Below are positions 41,001-55,713 of a stretch of 64,000 nucleotides of DNA, piece by piece. The stretch spans positions 5,837,723 to 5,901,722 of the forward strand of contig CM055741.1 of NCBI GenBank assembly GCA_029465975.1, in the 5' to 3' direction. The notes beneath the pieces were generated by a model, which ran no database searches, had not been told where the DNA came from, and saw nothing but the letters and a program-made list of their open reading frames with translations. Position 1 is the stretch's first letter. The number at the start of each line of letters is the position of its first letter. The DNA is from Dallia pectoralis. Taxonomy: Eukaryota > Chordata > Actinopteri > Esociformes > Umbridae. Both the position numbers and the translations under genes were made by a program.

Positions 41001-44000
41001 AGATAGAGTGTGTGTTTAATGCAGATAATTAGAAAAAATGTGTATAAAGAAAGATTGTGGGTTTGACAGCGAAGAGTTGTGTGTTCCCGTGTGTGTGGTG
41101 TGTTTGTGAGATCGGAAGAGAGACGAAAAAAAGTCAGTCAGCTTGACTGGTGTGAACTACTTTAACCGAACCAAATCAGGTTAAAAAAATAGACAGGGAG
41201 ACAGAAGAAGAAGAGTGAGCAAGTCAAAAAGATAAATAATAAAACTGATACAAAATCCAAACCATACAACTAACTTGACAAGAAAACCAAAGAAACACAC
41301 AACGCACAACAACCAATAACAATACTAATAACAGCAAACAAGTATGAAACAAAGACTGTAAAAAAGAGAGAGCGACAGGGGAGAGACAGAGAGAATCTAT
41401 CGAAAAGAAACAGGAAATAATATCTGCAAACAGAATTCAAAAAACGTCATCATCCAATCTGATAAAAGTAGAACATTTTCTTTTAACAAACTAAAACCAA
41501 ATGCACTGATTTTGGGGGGTTGGGCAAGCAGGCCAATCAGAATGGAGGTTTAGTCATCCATCAGACACATTACACACGCCGCACACAGGAAGCTGTGCTT
41601 GCCACTAGGCCGTTGGCTAACCGTGACGATGTAGTGTTTCACATTGAATACGGTACACTGGATGGGGTTTACAATCGGCTGTCCAGTTTCCTGGACAGTG
41701 ATAAGGCCTGTTCAAGGATCAGTATCATTTACACTAGAGAAGCTCAACTGAAAGTGGGGTTTAGTCAGTGGCAGCCAGCCAATTGGTGATTGAGTCACAT
41801 GTAGTTATAAAATCAATATTTAATACAATATAGATACACTCATGAGCCAAAATATTCTGTCCACTCAGAGTGCCAATGATGACGCCAACAACTGGAACTG
41901 GGAGGACTGAAGGAAGGTCGCCTGGTTTGAGGGATCCGGTTTTCTTCTTTGTCACATGGATGGCTGTGCACGTGTGCACCGTTTACCTGGAGTGACGACA
42001 CCAGGATGCACTGTGGGAAAAATGACAAGCCCGTGGAGGGAGTGTGATGCTCTGGACAACGTTCTGCTGTGAAACCCTGGGTCCGGGTATTTATGTGGAT
42101 GTCAATTTCCCACGTGCCACCTACTTAAACATCGTTTCAGACCAGGTGCACCCTGTCATGGCGATGGTATTACCTGACGGTCTGTTTCAGCAGGATAATG
42201 TATACTGCCACACGGCACACAATTGTCAGGAATGGTTTGAGGAACATGTTGATGGGTTGAAGGTGCTGTCCTGAGCTCCAAACTCCCCAGATTTCAATCC
42301 GTTTCAGCATCTGTGGGATGTCTTGGACCAACAAATCTAATCTACGGTGGCCACACCTCACGACTTACAGGACTGGAAGGATCTGATGCAACTGTGTTGG
42401 TGCCAGATACCACAGGACACCTCCAGAGGTCTTGTAAAGTCCATGCCCAGTTGGGTCGGTGATGTTTTGGCAGCCCGCCGAGGGCCAACAGCAATGTTTT
42501 GGCTCATTAGTGTACATACATTGAAATATATATGTATATATATATATACACAGATTGATCAATTGCTATATATATATATATATAAATCTGTCATCCTTCT
42601 GCAATGACAACATATGCCAAAAGATAAACAATATATAAATTGTTCTCGTTAATGTGTAATAATAGCTCGCTAAGAAAACCGTCTGGCTTGTCGCTCGCTA
42701 GCCATCTGCTAGCTGTGTCTACATACGTATTGTTCTAGTTAATGTGTAATCACAAGCTAGCTATGCTAACCGGCTGGCTCGTAGCTCGTTAGCCATTTGC
42801 TAGCTGTGTCTGCTAACGTAAGCCAGCTTGAATCGTCATCACAGACAAGGCCTTCGCGTCGGCTAGCTCAGTTCATATAGTTGAGGACAGATGACTCAAA
42901 AGCTATCTCGTCTAACTTGGTGACATGGCCACTGGGCAGAGGAAGCACTCAATTAGAATGCCTTTTAGTAACCTTAGCGACCTCACATGACAAGGCACAG
43001 TACTGTTGCGTGGCATGGGTCGGCAAAGCAGCGGTCGGCAGGAGGACGAGGAGAAAGACTAGGAGGAAGCTAGCATGCGGACAGACAGGCAATAGCATGG
43101 CAGCACGGAGGCACCTCCTCTGTGTTTATATCCTCGGGGACAAAGGGGCTACATGCAGACTGGAGGTAGAGTGTCCCTCTGTCTGGTTGAGCACAAGGAG
43201 CTTTAACTAGCATTCACACCTCCTCCTCTGGCGAGAGCTACGCGTACACGGTAATGGTAACCAATCCGAGGGCGTTTGTGGTCACGTATGTGTGTGTGTG
43301 TCAGTGTGAGATCTGGAAGTACACGCGTTATCAGCGAAATATCAAGCTGAATATCAAATAGTATGTCAGATCGTTCAATCACCAATAATTTGTCAGATCG
43401 TATCATTTAATAACCGAATAGTTTGTCATACAGTGTCTTTAAACAGCCGCTGAGAGAAATCCCACTCGAGTCATTAGGGCACACGCATACGATCCAACAG
43501 CCAATCAGACACGTGCATGCTCTTGGGTCAAAAGGGGGTCAGGCAGCTATGCGCAGAAGTTCGGGGTGAAGGGTCAAGGAGGTCCGGAGAGGGTGCAGGA
43601 AGGTCTGAGAGATAAATTGCAAACCAACCTCCTACATGTGCCAGGTAGATGTAGAAGGGTGGAGGGAAGCGTGAACAGTTGGAGGTTGGATACAGTGAAA
43701 CGGGTCGGTTATGTTTTGGTCGGGGTTTGGTGATTATGTTTGTGTGTGTGTGTGGGAGGGGTCGGCATGGTAACAGCACACCATCAGACAACAGCACACA
43801 GTCATGGTCATGGATTGGATGGAACAACATGACAGGGGATTCATAGTGCATTTCGATTGGATGGATTTATCAGAAGTAGGAAGTAGCAGTAGGAAGTAGA
43901 GAGGGCGTAGTACGCCAACAGAGCAGAGAGGTTTGTTTTTAAAGAAAGCATGTAAAAAGATAGAACAGGAAAAGGAATCATTATGGAGGTAGATACAACA

Positions 44001-46118
44001 TAGTTACAACATGGTTACAACATGGTTACGACCATAGAAATGTACTCGAACGGAGGATTACGTTTCTATAGATTATGTTACAATGGAAGCCTATTCAGGG
44101 CCACAAATATGAATAAATATATATATTTTTTTACATGAATCTGCTTCCATACAGAACTTTAGTCAACAGCAATACAATTTTAATGGTTTTATTTCAGCCA
44201 ATCCTCGTGGTCCGACTTTTGTAAAGTCATGAACTCGTTAATGGAATCTACAATCCAGGCATACAAGCCACCCGTCCGACGTAACGACAGTTGGCGGTTT
44301 TTATCGTTTTTGCGGAGGTCAGGCACGACGCGTCTAAAGGTAACAAAAAGAGTCGCTTCCCACGACTACATTTACGCACGTCTGGGCTTGGGTGTGGAAC
44401 ATGTGACCACGAGGATGCGCTGGAAAAGACTTAGCAAACTAGGGTACATTGTAAATTCTTACCACTGCCATCCTACCACACACACGGAAACATCTAACGT
44501 ACACAGGATGAAGCACAATTACAGAAACAGACACAGAAACCAGGGAATAGACAAAGACAGGACAGTGACAGAGGACGACTCCAGCAACACGACACACAGT
44601 TGGACGGACATTTTGCTTTGTCTAATACATGTCCTGCTATCCATCGTCTATCTCTTAGCTAGAACCTCATTGTGAAGACTGTGCATTTCACGCATCTCCC
44701 CATCCCCCCAGCAGAGGGCACTAGATCACTGTTCCCCACAAATTCGAAATAGTCAGATTTGTGTAGGAAGTTCAATGAGGTGTCCACTAATGAAATCCAT
44801 AAAAGGAAGTGAACAAGTGCACACTTCAGGAGAAAGGAGAGATCTTTGTGATGCACCCACTAAGCTATCAATGCATCACATGTGTGTGTGTATATGCCTG
44901 TGTATGTCTGTGTGTGTCTGTGTATGTGTGTGTATGTGTGTGTATGTGTGTGTGTATGTCTGTATGTCTGTATATGTCTGTGTGTGTCTGTGTGTGTCTG
45001 TGTGTATGTGTGTGTGTCTGTGTATGTCTGTGTATGTGTGTGTGTGTGTCTGTGTGTGTCTGTGTGTGTGTGTGTGTCTGTGTGTGTCTGTGTGTGTATA
45101 TGTCTGTGTGTGTCTGTGTATGTCTGTGTATGTCTGTGTATGTCTGTGTGTGTCTGTGTCTGTGTGTGTGTGTATATGTCTGTGTGTGTCTGTGTATGTC
45201 TGTGTCCGTGTTTGTGTGTGTATATGTCTGTGTGTGTCTGTGTGTGTCTGTGTGTGTGTGTCTGTGTGTGTCTGTGTGTGTGTCTGTGTGTGTGTGTATG
45301 TCTGTGTGTGTCTGTGTATGTCTGTGTATGTCTGTGTATGTCTGTGTGTGTCTGTGTATGTCTGTGTGTGTCTGTGTATGTCTGTGTGTGTCTGTGTGTG
45401 TGTGTGTATATGTCTGTGTGTGTGTGTGTCTGTGTGTGTGTGTATATGTCTGTGTATGTGTGTGTCTGTGTGTATGTCTGTGTATGCGTTTGTGTCCCTA
45501 ATAACTCTTGTTCTCTTGTCAATTCCCAGAATGCCACAGAGCCTGTCGCGTCACACACTTACCCAGAATTCTGTCACTAGGATGTCAGTGACGCTTCCGA
45601 GCACGGACACAAAATCAAAGATGTTCCAAGCGTCTTTAAAATAATTCTGTGAGGACACAGGAACGGGTAACACACACACACACATGTTGGGTTACAGACG
45701 TTTTCCTGACTGAGTACAGAGTTCTGCTCGGGCTAATTACAATATTGTTGCCATGGTGACGGAAAAACTGAGAAATATTAACCAATAGCAGTGGATATAG
45801 TCAAGGTGTTGTCTTGAAAACTTTAGAATCGCCACATTCTGCCTAGTCTGGCGTGTGGCTTGTTAAAAAATAAGTGATTCTCGATCGCCCCCATCACAGA
45901 AGTTGCTGGAAGACAGTGTCAATAAAACCATAACCTAGTCACTTTCATCAAAGGTCCGTTGTCAAGACAAGAACAAAACAAGACGGAATATGCTCCTACC
46001 AATCACATCCCTGTTACCATGGCTACAGTGCTAGAAGGAGGTACATTCGCCAACAGTGGTGCATTCAGAGTAACAAGGACAACATGCTCTGCCTGCCTTA
46101 TGAATATATTATAGTACA

Positions 46119-46149
<31 letters not shown>

Positions 46150-46709
46150 GTGACCTTACCAGAACCCCAAAGGCAATAATCTTCAGAATACACTCCATGA
46201 AGAAGAGAGTGGTGAAGACAATGTTGATATTCTTAAGGACTTTATCGTAGAGATCTGAAGCCCCATAATACTGAACACAAAGCGAAATCACAAAAAAGGG
46301 CACAACACATTAGTCATTCACACACACACTTGTTTCTCACCTTCATCATCAGTACTATAGTATTGAGTCGTATTAAACACACACACACACACACTTGTTT
46401 CTCACCTTCATCATCAGTACTATAGTATTGAGTCGTATTAAACACACACACACACACACACTTGTTTCTCACCTTCATCATCAGTACTATAGTATTGAGT
46501 CATATTAAACACACACACACACACACTTGTTTCTCACCTTCATCATCAGTACTATAGTATTGAGTCGTATTAAACACACACACACACACACACACTTGTT
46601 TCTCACCTTCATCATCAGTACTATAGTATTGAGTCGTATTAAACACACACACACACACACACACTTGTTTCTCACCTTCATCATCAGTACTATAGTATTG
46701 AGTCGTATT

Positions 46710-46744
<35 letters not shown>

Positions 46745-47103
46745 GTTCTCACCTTCATCATCAGTACTATAGTATTGAGTCATATTAAACACACACACAC
46801 ACACTTGTTTCTCACCTTCATCATCAGTACTATAGTATTGAGTCGTATTAAACACACACACACACACACACTTGTTTCTCACCTTCATCATCAGTACTAT
46901 AGTATTGAGTCGTATTAAACACACACACACACACACTTGTTTCTCACCTTCATCATCAGTACTATAGTATTGAGTCATATTAAACACACACACACTTGTT
47001 TCTCACCTTCATCATCAGTACTATAGTATTGAGTCATATTAAACACACACACACACACTTGTTTCTCACCTTCATCATCAGTACTATAGTATTGAGTCGT
47101 ATT

Positions 47104-47152
<49 letters not shown>

Positions 47153-47179
47153 TTTAGTACTATAGTATTGAGTCGTATT

Positions 47180-47214
<35 letters not shown>

Positions 47215-47989
47215 TTTCTCACCTTCATCATCAGTACTATAGTATTGAGTCATATTAAACACACACACACACACACTTGTTTCTCACCTTCATCATCAGT
47301 ACTATAGTATTGAGTCATATTAAACACACACACACACACACTTGTTTCTCACCTTCATCATCAGTACTATAGTATTGAGTCATATTAAACACACACACAC
47401 ACACATGTTTCTCACCTTTATCATCAGTACTATAGTATTGAGTCATATTAAACACACACACACACACACACACTTGTTTCTCACCTTCATCATCAGTACT
47501 ATAGTATTGAGTCATATTAAACAAACACACACACACACACACACACTTGTTTCTCACCTTCATCATCAGTACTATAGTATTGAGTCATATTAAACACACA
47601 CACACACACACTTGTTTCTCACCTTCATCATCAGTACTATAGTATTGAGTCATATTAAACACACACACACACACACACACTTGTTTCTCACCTTCATCAT
47701 CAGTACTATAATATTGAGTCATATTAAACACACACACACACACACACTTGTTTCTCACCTTCATCATCAGTACTATAGTATTGAGTCATATTAAACACAC
47801 ACACACACACTTGTTTCTCACCTTCATCATCAGTACTATAGTATTGAGTCATATTAAACACACACACACACACACACTTGTTTCTCACCTTCATCATCAG
47901 TACTATAGTATTGAGTCATATTAAACACACACACACACACACTTGTTTCTCACCTTCATCATCAGTACTATAGTATTGAGTCGTATTAA

Positions 47990-48020
<31 letters not shown>

Positions 48021-50295
48021 TTTCTCACCTTCATCATCAGTACTATAGTATTGAGCGCGATCAAACCCATGATGCTGTATTCAAAAGGAGGCGACACCAC
48101 AAACTGCCACATGCGGAACTGGAAGCTCTGCTTGTTCTTTGGCATGTGGCGTGTGAGGGGTTTGGCATTTATGGCAAAGTCTATACAGCCTCTCTGGGTT
48201 GGGGAGGGGGGAAGGGGGGTTAGAAAAGACAGGAAGAAGGAAGAAGACAAATATTTCATTAATCGATTCCGGAGTGTACTGTATTTTCCCTCCTTCTATT
48301 GCTTCTCCTTCTCTCACCTCATTCTTTTCCAGACTGTAGTCCTCCATCATCTTGTCTCCCTGCTCTTGGAAGGTGATGATGATGAGAGCAACGAAGATGT
48401 TGACGAAGAAGAAGGGGAAGACAACGAAGTACACCACGTAAAAGATGGACATCTCCATCCGGTACCCCGGACTCGGACCCTGATTCTCATAAGTCGCATC
48501 TACCGAATGCTTTAACACCCTGTGAAAGACAAAACGCTTTAACACCCTGTGAAAGACAAAACGCTTTAACACCCTGTGAAAGACAAAACGCTTTAACACC
48601 GTGTGAAAGACAAAACGCTTTAACACCCTGTGAAAGACAAAACGCTTTAACACCGTGTGAAAGACAAAACGCTTTAACACCCTGTGAAAGACAAAACGCT
48701 TTAACACCCTGTGAAAGACAAAACGCTTTAACACCGTGTGAAAGACAAAACGCTTTAACACCGTGTGAAAGACAAAACGCTTTAACACCGTGTGAAAGAC
48801 AAAACGCTTTAACACCCTGTGAAAGACAAAACGCTTTAACACCCTGTGAAAGACAAAACGCTTTAACACCCTGTGAAAGACAAAACGCTTTAACACCGTG
48901 TGAAAGACAAAACGCTTTAACACCCTGTGAAAGACAAAACGCTTTAACACCCTGTGAAAGACAAAACGCTTTAACACCGTGTGAAAGACAAAACGCTTTA
49001 ACACCGTGTGAAAGACAAAACGCTTTAACACCCTGTGAAAGACAAAACGCTTTAACACCCTGTGAAAGACAAAACGCTTTAACACCCTGTGAAAGACAAA
49101 ACGCTTTAACACCCTGTGAAAGACAAAACGCTTTAACACCCTGTGAAAAACAAAACGCTTTAACACCCTGTGAAAGACAAAACGCTTTAACATCCTGCGG
49201 CCAGCCCTCTCCATTGGACACTGTGTGTGTGTGTGTTACTTACTGCGGCCAGCCCTCTCCAGTGGACACTGTGTGTGTGTGTGTGTTACTTACTGCGGCC
49301 AGCCCTCTCCAGTGGACACTGTGAAGAGGGTGAGCAGGGCCCAAGGCACGTTGTCGTAGTGGAAATCGTACTTCTTCCACTCCCGCCTCTTTGCTGTTAC
49401 TTGTTGCCGTTCGTATACCAAATACTCGCCCCTGAAACACACACACACACACATACATATAACACTTCCTGTGTTTTCCTGCAGATGTCTGTAATTATGT
49501 GATTGACATGTCATATGAGCCACCGTGAATTTCCTCCAGGAAGAGGCAAATCCGGCAGTCCTGCGTTTGACTGGCAGCACCTGATCATCTACGGTTCCTG
49601 GGTGTAAATTCCTTGCGTCTTTGTGCTCGCTTGGCTCACCTGCAGTCATGCTCATACTCCTTGGACTCATCGGTGCAGTAGAAGAACCTCCCTTTGAAGA
49701 GCTGCACAGCCACCACGGCGAAGATGAACATGAAGAGCATGTAGACGATGAGGATGTTCAAGACATTCTTCAGAGAGTTGACCACGCAGTCAAACACCGC
49801 CTAGTGAAGGAGACACGCCAAGACATCAGCTAACAGACAAACACCACCTAGTGAAGGAGACACGCCAAGACATCAGCTAACAGACAAACACCACCTAGTG
49901 AAGGAGACACGCCAAGACATCAGCTAACAGACAAACACCACCTAGTGAAGGAGACACGCCAAGACATCAGCTAACAGACAAACACCACCTGGTGAAGGAG
50001 ACACGCCAAGACATCAGCTAACAGACAAACACCACCTAGTGAAGGAGACACGCCAAGACATCAGCTAACAGACAAACACCACCTAGTGAAGGAGACACGC
50101 CAAGACATCAGCTAACAGACAAACACCACCTAGTGAAGGAGACACGCCAAGACATCAGCTAACAGACAAACACCACCTAGTGAAGGAGACACGCCAAGAC
50201 ATCAGCTAACTGACAAAACAGGGGTGTTTAGCCATCTAGAACGGCATATACACACACGCACACGCACACGCACACGCACACGCACACGCACACGC

Positions 50296-50391
<96 letters not shown>

Positions 50392-51523
50392 CTTCAGTTT
50401 GGGGAGACGTTTGATGGTCTTGAGAGGTCGTAGCACCCTCAGCACCCTGAGAGACTTGATGGTGCTAATGTCTTTGCCCTTGCTACTCCCCCTACAGGTC
50501 GGCATGGGAACACAAAAGTGTTAGGGCCCGGCGGGTAAAGGGAGGGCCAGAAGGGGGGTCAAAGGGCACTTACCACGCCCAATTGAGAGAATCTTAGCAT
50601 CTGGAGGTTTTCCTTGTCAGGTGATCAGAAAAACTCTACCCATATTAGCATTCCTAGTACATAGCATAGTACATAGCACATAGCATAGTACATAGCACAG
50701 TACATATGACATAGCACAGTACATATGACATAGCATAGAACATGGTACAGTCGTGATTGAAAAAATCCATCCATTGCACTGGGGAATTTTTAGTAGACAG
50801 ACAGTCCATAATTTAATCCATACAGACTCAATATATTCTCCTGCAAAACAAAACCCTACATATGCATCCCATGAAACAATATGTGATCAGTCGTTCGATC
50901 ATTTGGATTTCATGGCTGGTTTAGATATTCAAACCATCACATATCTTTATTGACAGGCATCTTTCAATGGGGATGCCCAGCCAAACCTCTTTCTTTCTTT
51001 TTCGCCACAATTCATAATCCGTTAAAGAAGACGGGAGAATAAAGTGGATGTAGAGATGTTTAAAGAGATGTTTAGAGTTGTTGATAATATATCAGATCAG
51101 GTTTCTAAAAAATAAATAATAAAAAATAAATAACAATAAATATAACGGATGAGTTTGAATACGTAACGGGTTCCAACACAGTTTAATGTTTTCCTTCTCT
51201 TGTCTCCTTCACCATCACAGGGCTGGATACCATTTCTGTCTGTCACCTTAGGTAATCTTTCTGTGAGGAAAGGAAACTAAGAAGAAATGCTCTCTGCGAT
51301 GTTTGTGACAAGGCCATTGGACACAGCTGATCTCAGTCACAGGATGTGACATCACTGAGAGACCAACAGGTAATACAACACTGTGACCAGTAGAAACACT
51401 TCAGTCTGTGTCACGTTGGACGTAGTTTCATCATCATTAGTCTCTCAAACATCTGGAGATCTTTACAGTAAGTGGAACCACTGCCAATTTAACCTTTGGT
51501 TGGAGGTCTGCCAAGGACCGGGA

Positions 51524-51565
<42 letters not shown>

Positions 51566-54500
51566 AGAAAAGTCTGCAGAGAGCAGCTTTAGTGGCAAGT
51601 CTGTGTGAGAGAAAAACAGAGTGTGGGAGTTTGCAATGGGATTGCATTGAGTGTGTGTATGTGAGTATTCAGGTATGAGAATGTGTATGTGTGTGTAGGT
51701 CCGCTTCGATAATCAATATGCCTTACTCTGCTGATCTTCAACAGACTGTATAGACTGGAGCCCTCTCCATCAAAACAGTATTAAAGTATTAAAGGAAAGC
51801 TCTTCTGGGGTGTTTCAAATGAGCATGTATAGCTACTCTATTATAAACACACACACACACACTACACAAGTATAGCAGGTTAGGTAGCATTTTCTAGTGT
51901 ATACTGTATATCATTAGCATACAGCATTAGCTACCGTATTGAGGATTAGCATGTAGCATTAGCTATCGTATTGAGGATTAGCATGTAGCATTAGATACTG
52001 TGTATAGACTTGTCACATAGCATCGTTTACTGTATTAGCACTACGCATTTAGCATTACAATTGGCTACTAGCTTCAACTTCTGTCTATGATAATATATTC
52101 AGCATAATCTACTCGTAAACTGTACTGTATATACCTACACAATACCAAAAAATAGCATCAGCAAGATAAATTGGCAACAAAATAGACAAGTATAAAACGA
52201 TAGCATGTAGCATTAGCTAGAGTACATATATCCTGGGCTACTAAAGGTACTCCTACAAATATTGCATGTTAACTGCCTCTGTCTCATGTTTGTACTTTGC
52301 TTTGGGGTACATTTTGCAATATAATGTTTCTCAGGATTGTACTGAAATGAGGTTGAAGCGCTTCGATTTACTTTTTTAAACTTTTGAAAAAAATCTCCAC
52401 ATGCAGACCAAACGAGGCAGGGTGACAACAGTGAATGGAAGAAGAGAAGGAAACGAGAAACGGCGAGATCGAGTGCGAACGACTAAAGGAACAAAGAAAG
52501 AAAGAGTGAGAAGCCATTTTGGTTCGAACAAGAGAGAAATAGAAGGTGACAGACACATTGAAGAGAAAGACAGTGAGAGACAGAGACTAAACTTTACTTT
52601 ACTTTGTGAAGCTCCTGTAGAGATCACCAAGGCGAAGACAGCGAGAAAGGGTCATTGACAGCGACAGAGAGAAAGAAGAGGAGGTATAGCAATAAGAGAC
52701 AAATACACACTGACAGAGAAATAGAAAGCACAGATAAAGACAGGAAAAGTCGAAAGACGGTTTGAGGGAGGAAAAAACACCCATGTAAGAGATGGACAGA
52801 GAAAACAGGAGAGAATAGCAAAGTGGAATGTGATTGGTTAGAAGAATCCCGACCCCCCAAACACTCCTCGCCCACCAACTATGGTTACTATGACAACAAC
52901 ATTTATACCCGCCACAACAACAACAACAACAATAGTGAAGTTGATGATGGAATGTTGTAGCCTGAGTCCCAGTCTCCACCTTCCAGTCCATTCACCTAAG
53001 TGTGTGCTAAAGAGTCTAGCCTCTCTTGAAGTTAATAAACGCTATCACTAATGAGCTTCACAAACGCCATGGATTACATACTGATTAAGTCACACTCACA
53101 GCTACCCTCCATTCAAAACTATTATGGAAATATATTTACAAAAAGTGTTGGTATCTGTTTGATACGGGGGGAAAAATGATGTTGTCCAAGACACAATTTT
53201 AACAACAAAGCGTTGATTAATTATTGTTTGTTTAGAACAAATTTGTTCAACAACATAACTTCCATGAATCTGGCTGAATATTCTTCCAGTAAAAAAAAAA
53301 AAAAGAAGGTTTACCTCTTATTTGCGCACACAATTTGGTCCCGATAAATACAAAAGCCAAAAGTGTTTTCTGGGCAAACACAATTGTGTGGAAAATATCA
53401 CAGCGCAGACATTTTTACTTGTTTAGTAGAATCTGTTTGCGAAATCACTTACTACCTTTTGTGGTACTGGTTAGAAATTGTTTTCAGATTTGACTATTAG
53501 AAACAAGCAGACAACAAGACATTTGCAAAGCTCATTTGTAACCAAGATAGTCTTGGTTTGTCTTCCAATGGGTTGAGGGCCTGTGAAATTTTTATTTAAT
53601 ACCAACTGGGATAATTGAGATGGTCGCAGTCTCTTTGGCAATGAATACGAAGTGGCATGTCATCTAACGAGACTGGTACTCAGACTAGTAATGTTTACAT
53701 ACCTGTTCACAAAATAGACACACATATCTTTGATTACCTTAACAACCGGTAAAAGTGCAGACATGAATTTGATAATTATAATACTATTACTGGTTTGGGG
53801 TCATTCCCTTTACTTATATTTATACCTCAAAATAACTCAATGTTACTGTTCCATAACAACTGTAACTAGTTTTGTTAAAAACTGTGATTAAGTGTTAAAC
53901 TTAGCCTCTGATATATAGCTTATATTATTAACTTTTTACCTGGAATATCTGTGAATTTTTATGCTGTTAGCACTGGCCCCCTGACTAACTAATATTGACA
54001 GAGTACCCTAAATTGCTTTTTGCATATATGCATGTTTTTACATTTAACAGGGTGCATAAAAAATATCAATATATTATTTCAATAACACTTATAAGATGTC
54101 TTCATTTTGTAGAAAGGGAATGGGTAACTAAAATTTAAATATACAAATATTTAATAATAATTCAAATTGAAAAACTCTGGGTAGATAATAGTGGCAATTG
54201 GTTAGGTCTATAGTTACTTTGCACAAGGAATTAACAATTCAACTGTATTTAATCCTCATTGGGAATGACGATGGATTTACCAAATCTCTGGCAACAGACG
54301 CAAACATCTTTTTTATATTTAAATGTCATTGTCTCAGTTCTGCTTCTAACTTTACACATATCTGAAGTAGATTGACAATACCTAATGTTATAAGATTTAT
54401 AAATCCCAATTTTTACATAAAGACAGTCTTAATAAATCAATGCTAAAAACACCATAAGTATGGTTTTGGTGCTTCAAATAATAGTATTCCAATTAAATAC

Positions 54501-55665
54501 AATGTGCAGGACAGCTACAGTAGCCTAAATGTGTACATCAGCTTGCTAGCTTAGCCCATCCCACGTTAAAAAAAGGATCCTTCCAACCAATTGCATACAC
54601 TGTGCCTCAGATAACGCTAAATGCTACACAATGCTAAATGCTACATAATGCTAAATGCTACATAATGCTAAATTAGTGATCATCCCTCAACATCTGTTAT
54701 ATTACAATAGCTGCACTCCCTGTGCCTTCAGTTGCATCTCTATAAAATTAGCTAACTAGCCTTTTAGGCTATTGACAAATTTGAAAAGTTTCAACAGCCA
54801 AATGTTTCTAAACAGTTCAATAGCGGATGCTGATACGTCAATGTGCTACAGCGTCTAATAGGTTTCCCATGGGCTAGTTAGATTTTCGAGTAGTAGGCAA
54901 GGGTTCACTGCAGCAGGGGCATGAAGATTTTGCAACTTTTCAGGATTAGATTTCATCATGTATAGTGATTAGCTGACTACTGAGTGGAACTGTGGTTATC
55001 TTTTTAATCTTTAAACAAATTTCCAGATCACTGGTTACTGTGTGTTGTAAACTTTGCAGCTATGTATGTTTGCTCTGGCACATTTCTACTGTAATAGTTG
55101 CATTTTTGTACGATTTCTGCGTGTGACTGTTGTCTTTTAACCAGCCTAATATTGTGTGACCATAAGTGTCCTTACACACGCGGTTGCTTTCCTTTCTAGC
55201 GTCACAAGTCTTGCGTCCTACACGTGTGTAATTTTATTTGGAACAAACACAAGTCTGACGACGGGTCACTTTGAGACAGAAATTGTTGAAGCCAGAGGCT
55301 ACCAAACTGTGTGCAGTGGAGATATAGTTTGGGTCCATTTAAATGCCAACTGTGAATTGATTTACCAGCGATAACCATCTTATCTCCTCGTAATGATATA
55401 TTAGCCAGATCCTAATTGGGCCACTGGTGATTTATTGCACCCTAGTTGGCATGCTTACAGGCACAGACTCACTGAATTAATACAGATTACCTGTAACATT
55501 TAACCGTTTAAAAAACAGGCATATCTACTCTCTTTAGAAGATATTGTAAACAGTGAAGAGCGGGAGATTATTGTCATATTTATATAAAATCCCACAAAGT
55601 TACAACTGTATCCCTACACACACTCAGGCATGCAAACACAGATGCACCTACACACACACACACAT

Positions 55666-55713
<48 letters not shown>

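Noticed and set aside
44229..44675. 148-codon plus-strand frame with a hydrophobic end
   Set aside because: No family resemblance, no splice or promoter context, antisense within an intron. Could be chance; a protein search would decide.
44809..45644. Open frames rich in Cys/Val or His/Thr
   Set aside because: Translations of TG/CA microsatellites; the same kind recurs at 33258, 59657, 60360 and 61190. No conserved sequence.
48081..49214. Single 377-codon minus-strand frame containing VLKRFVFHR repeats and exon 8 and 9 parts
   Set aside because: As one exon it would read through the intron 48194-48317 and lose the phase-0 junction; the spliced model matches the channel family exactly.
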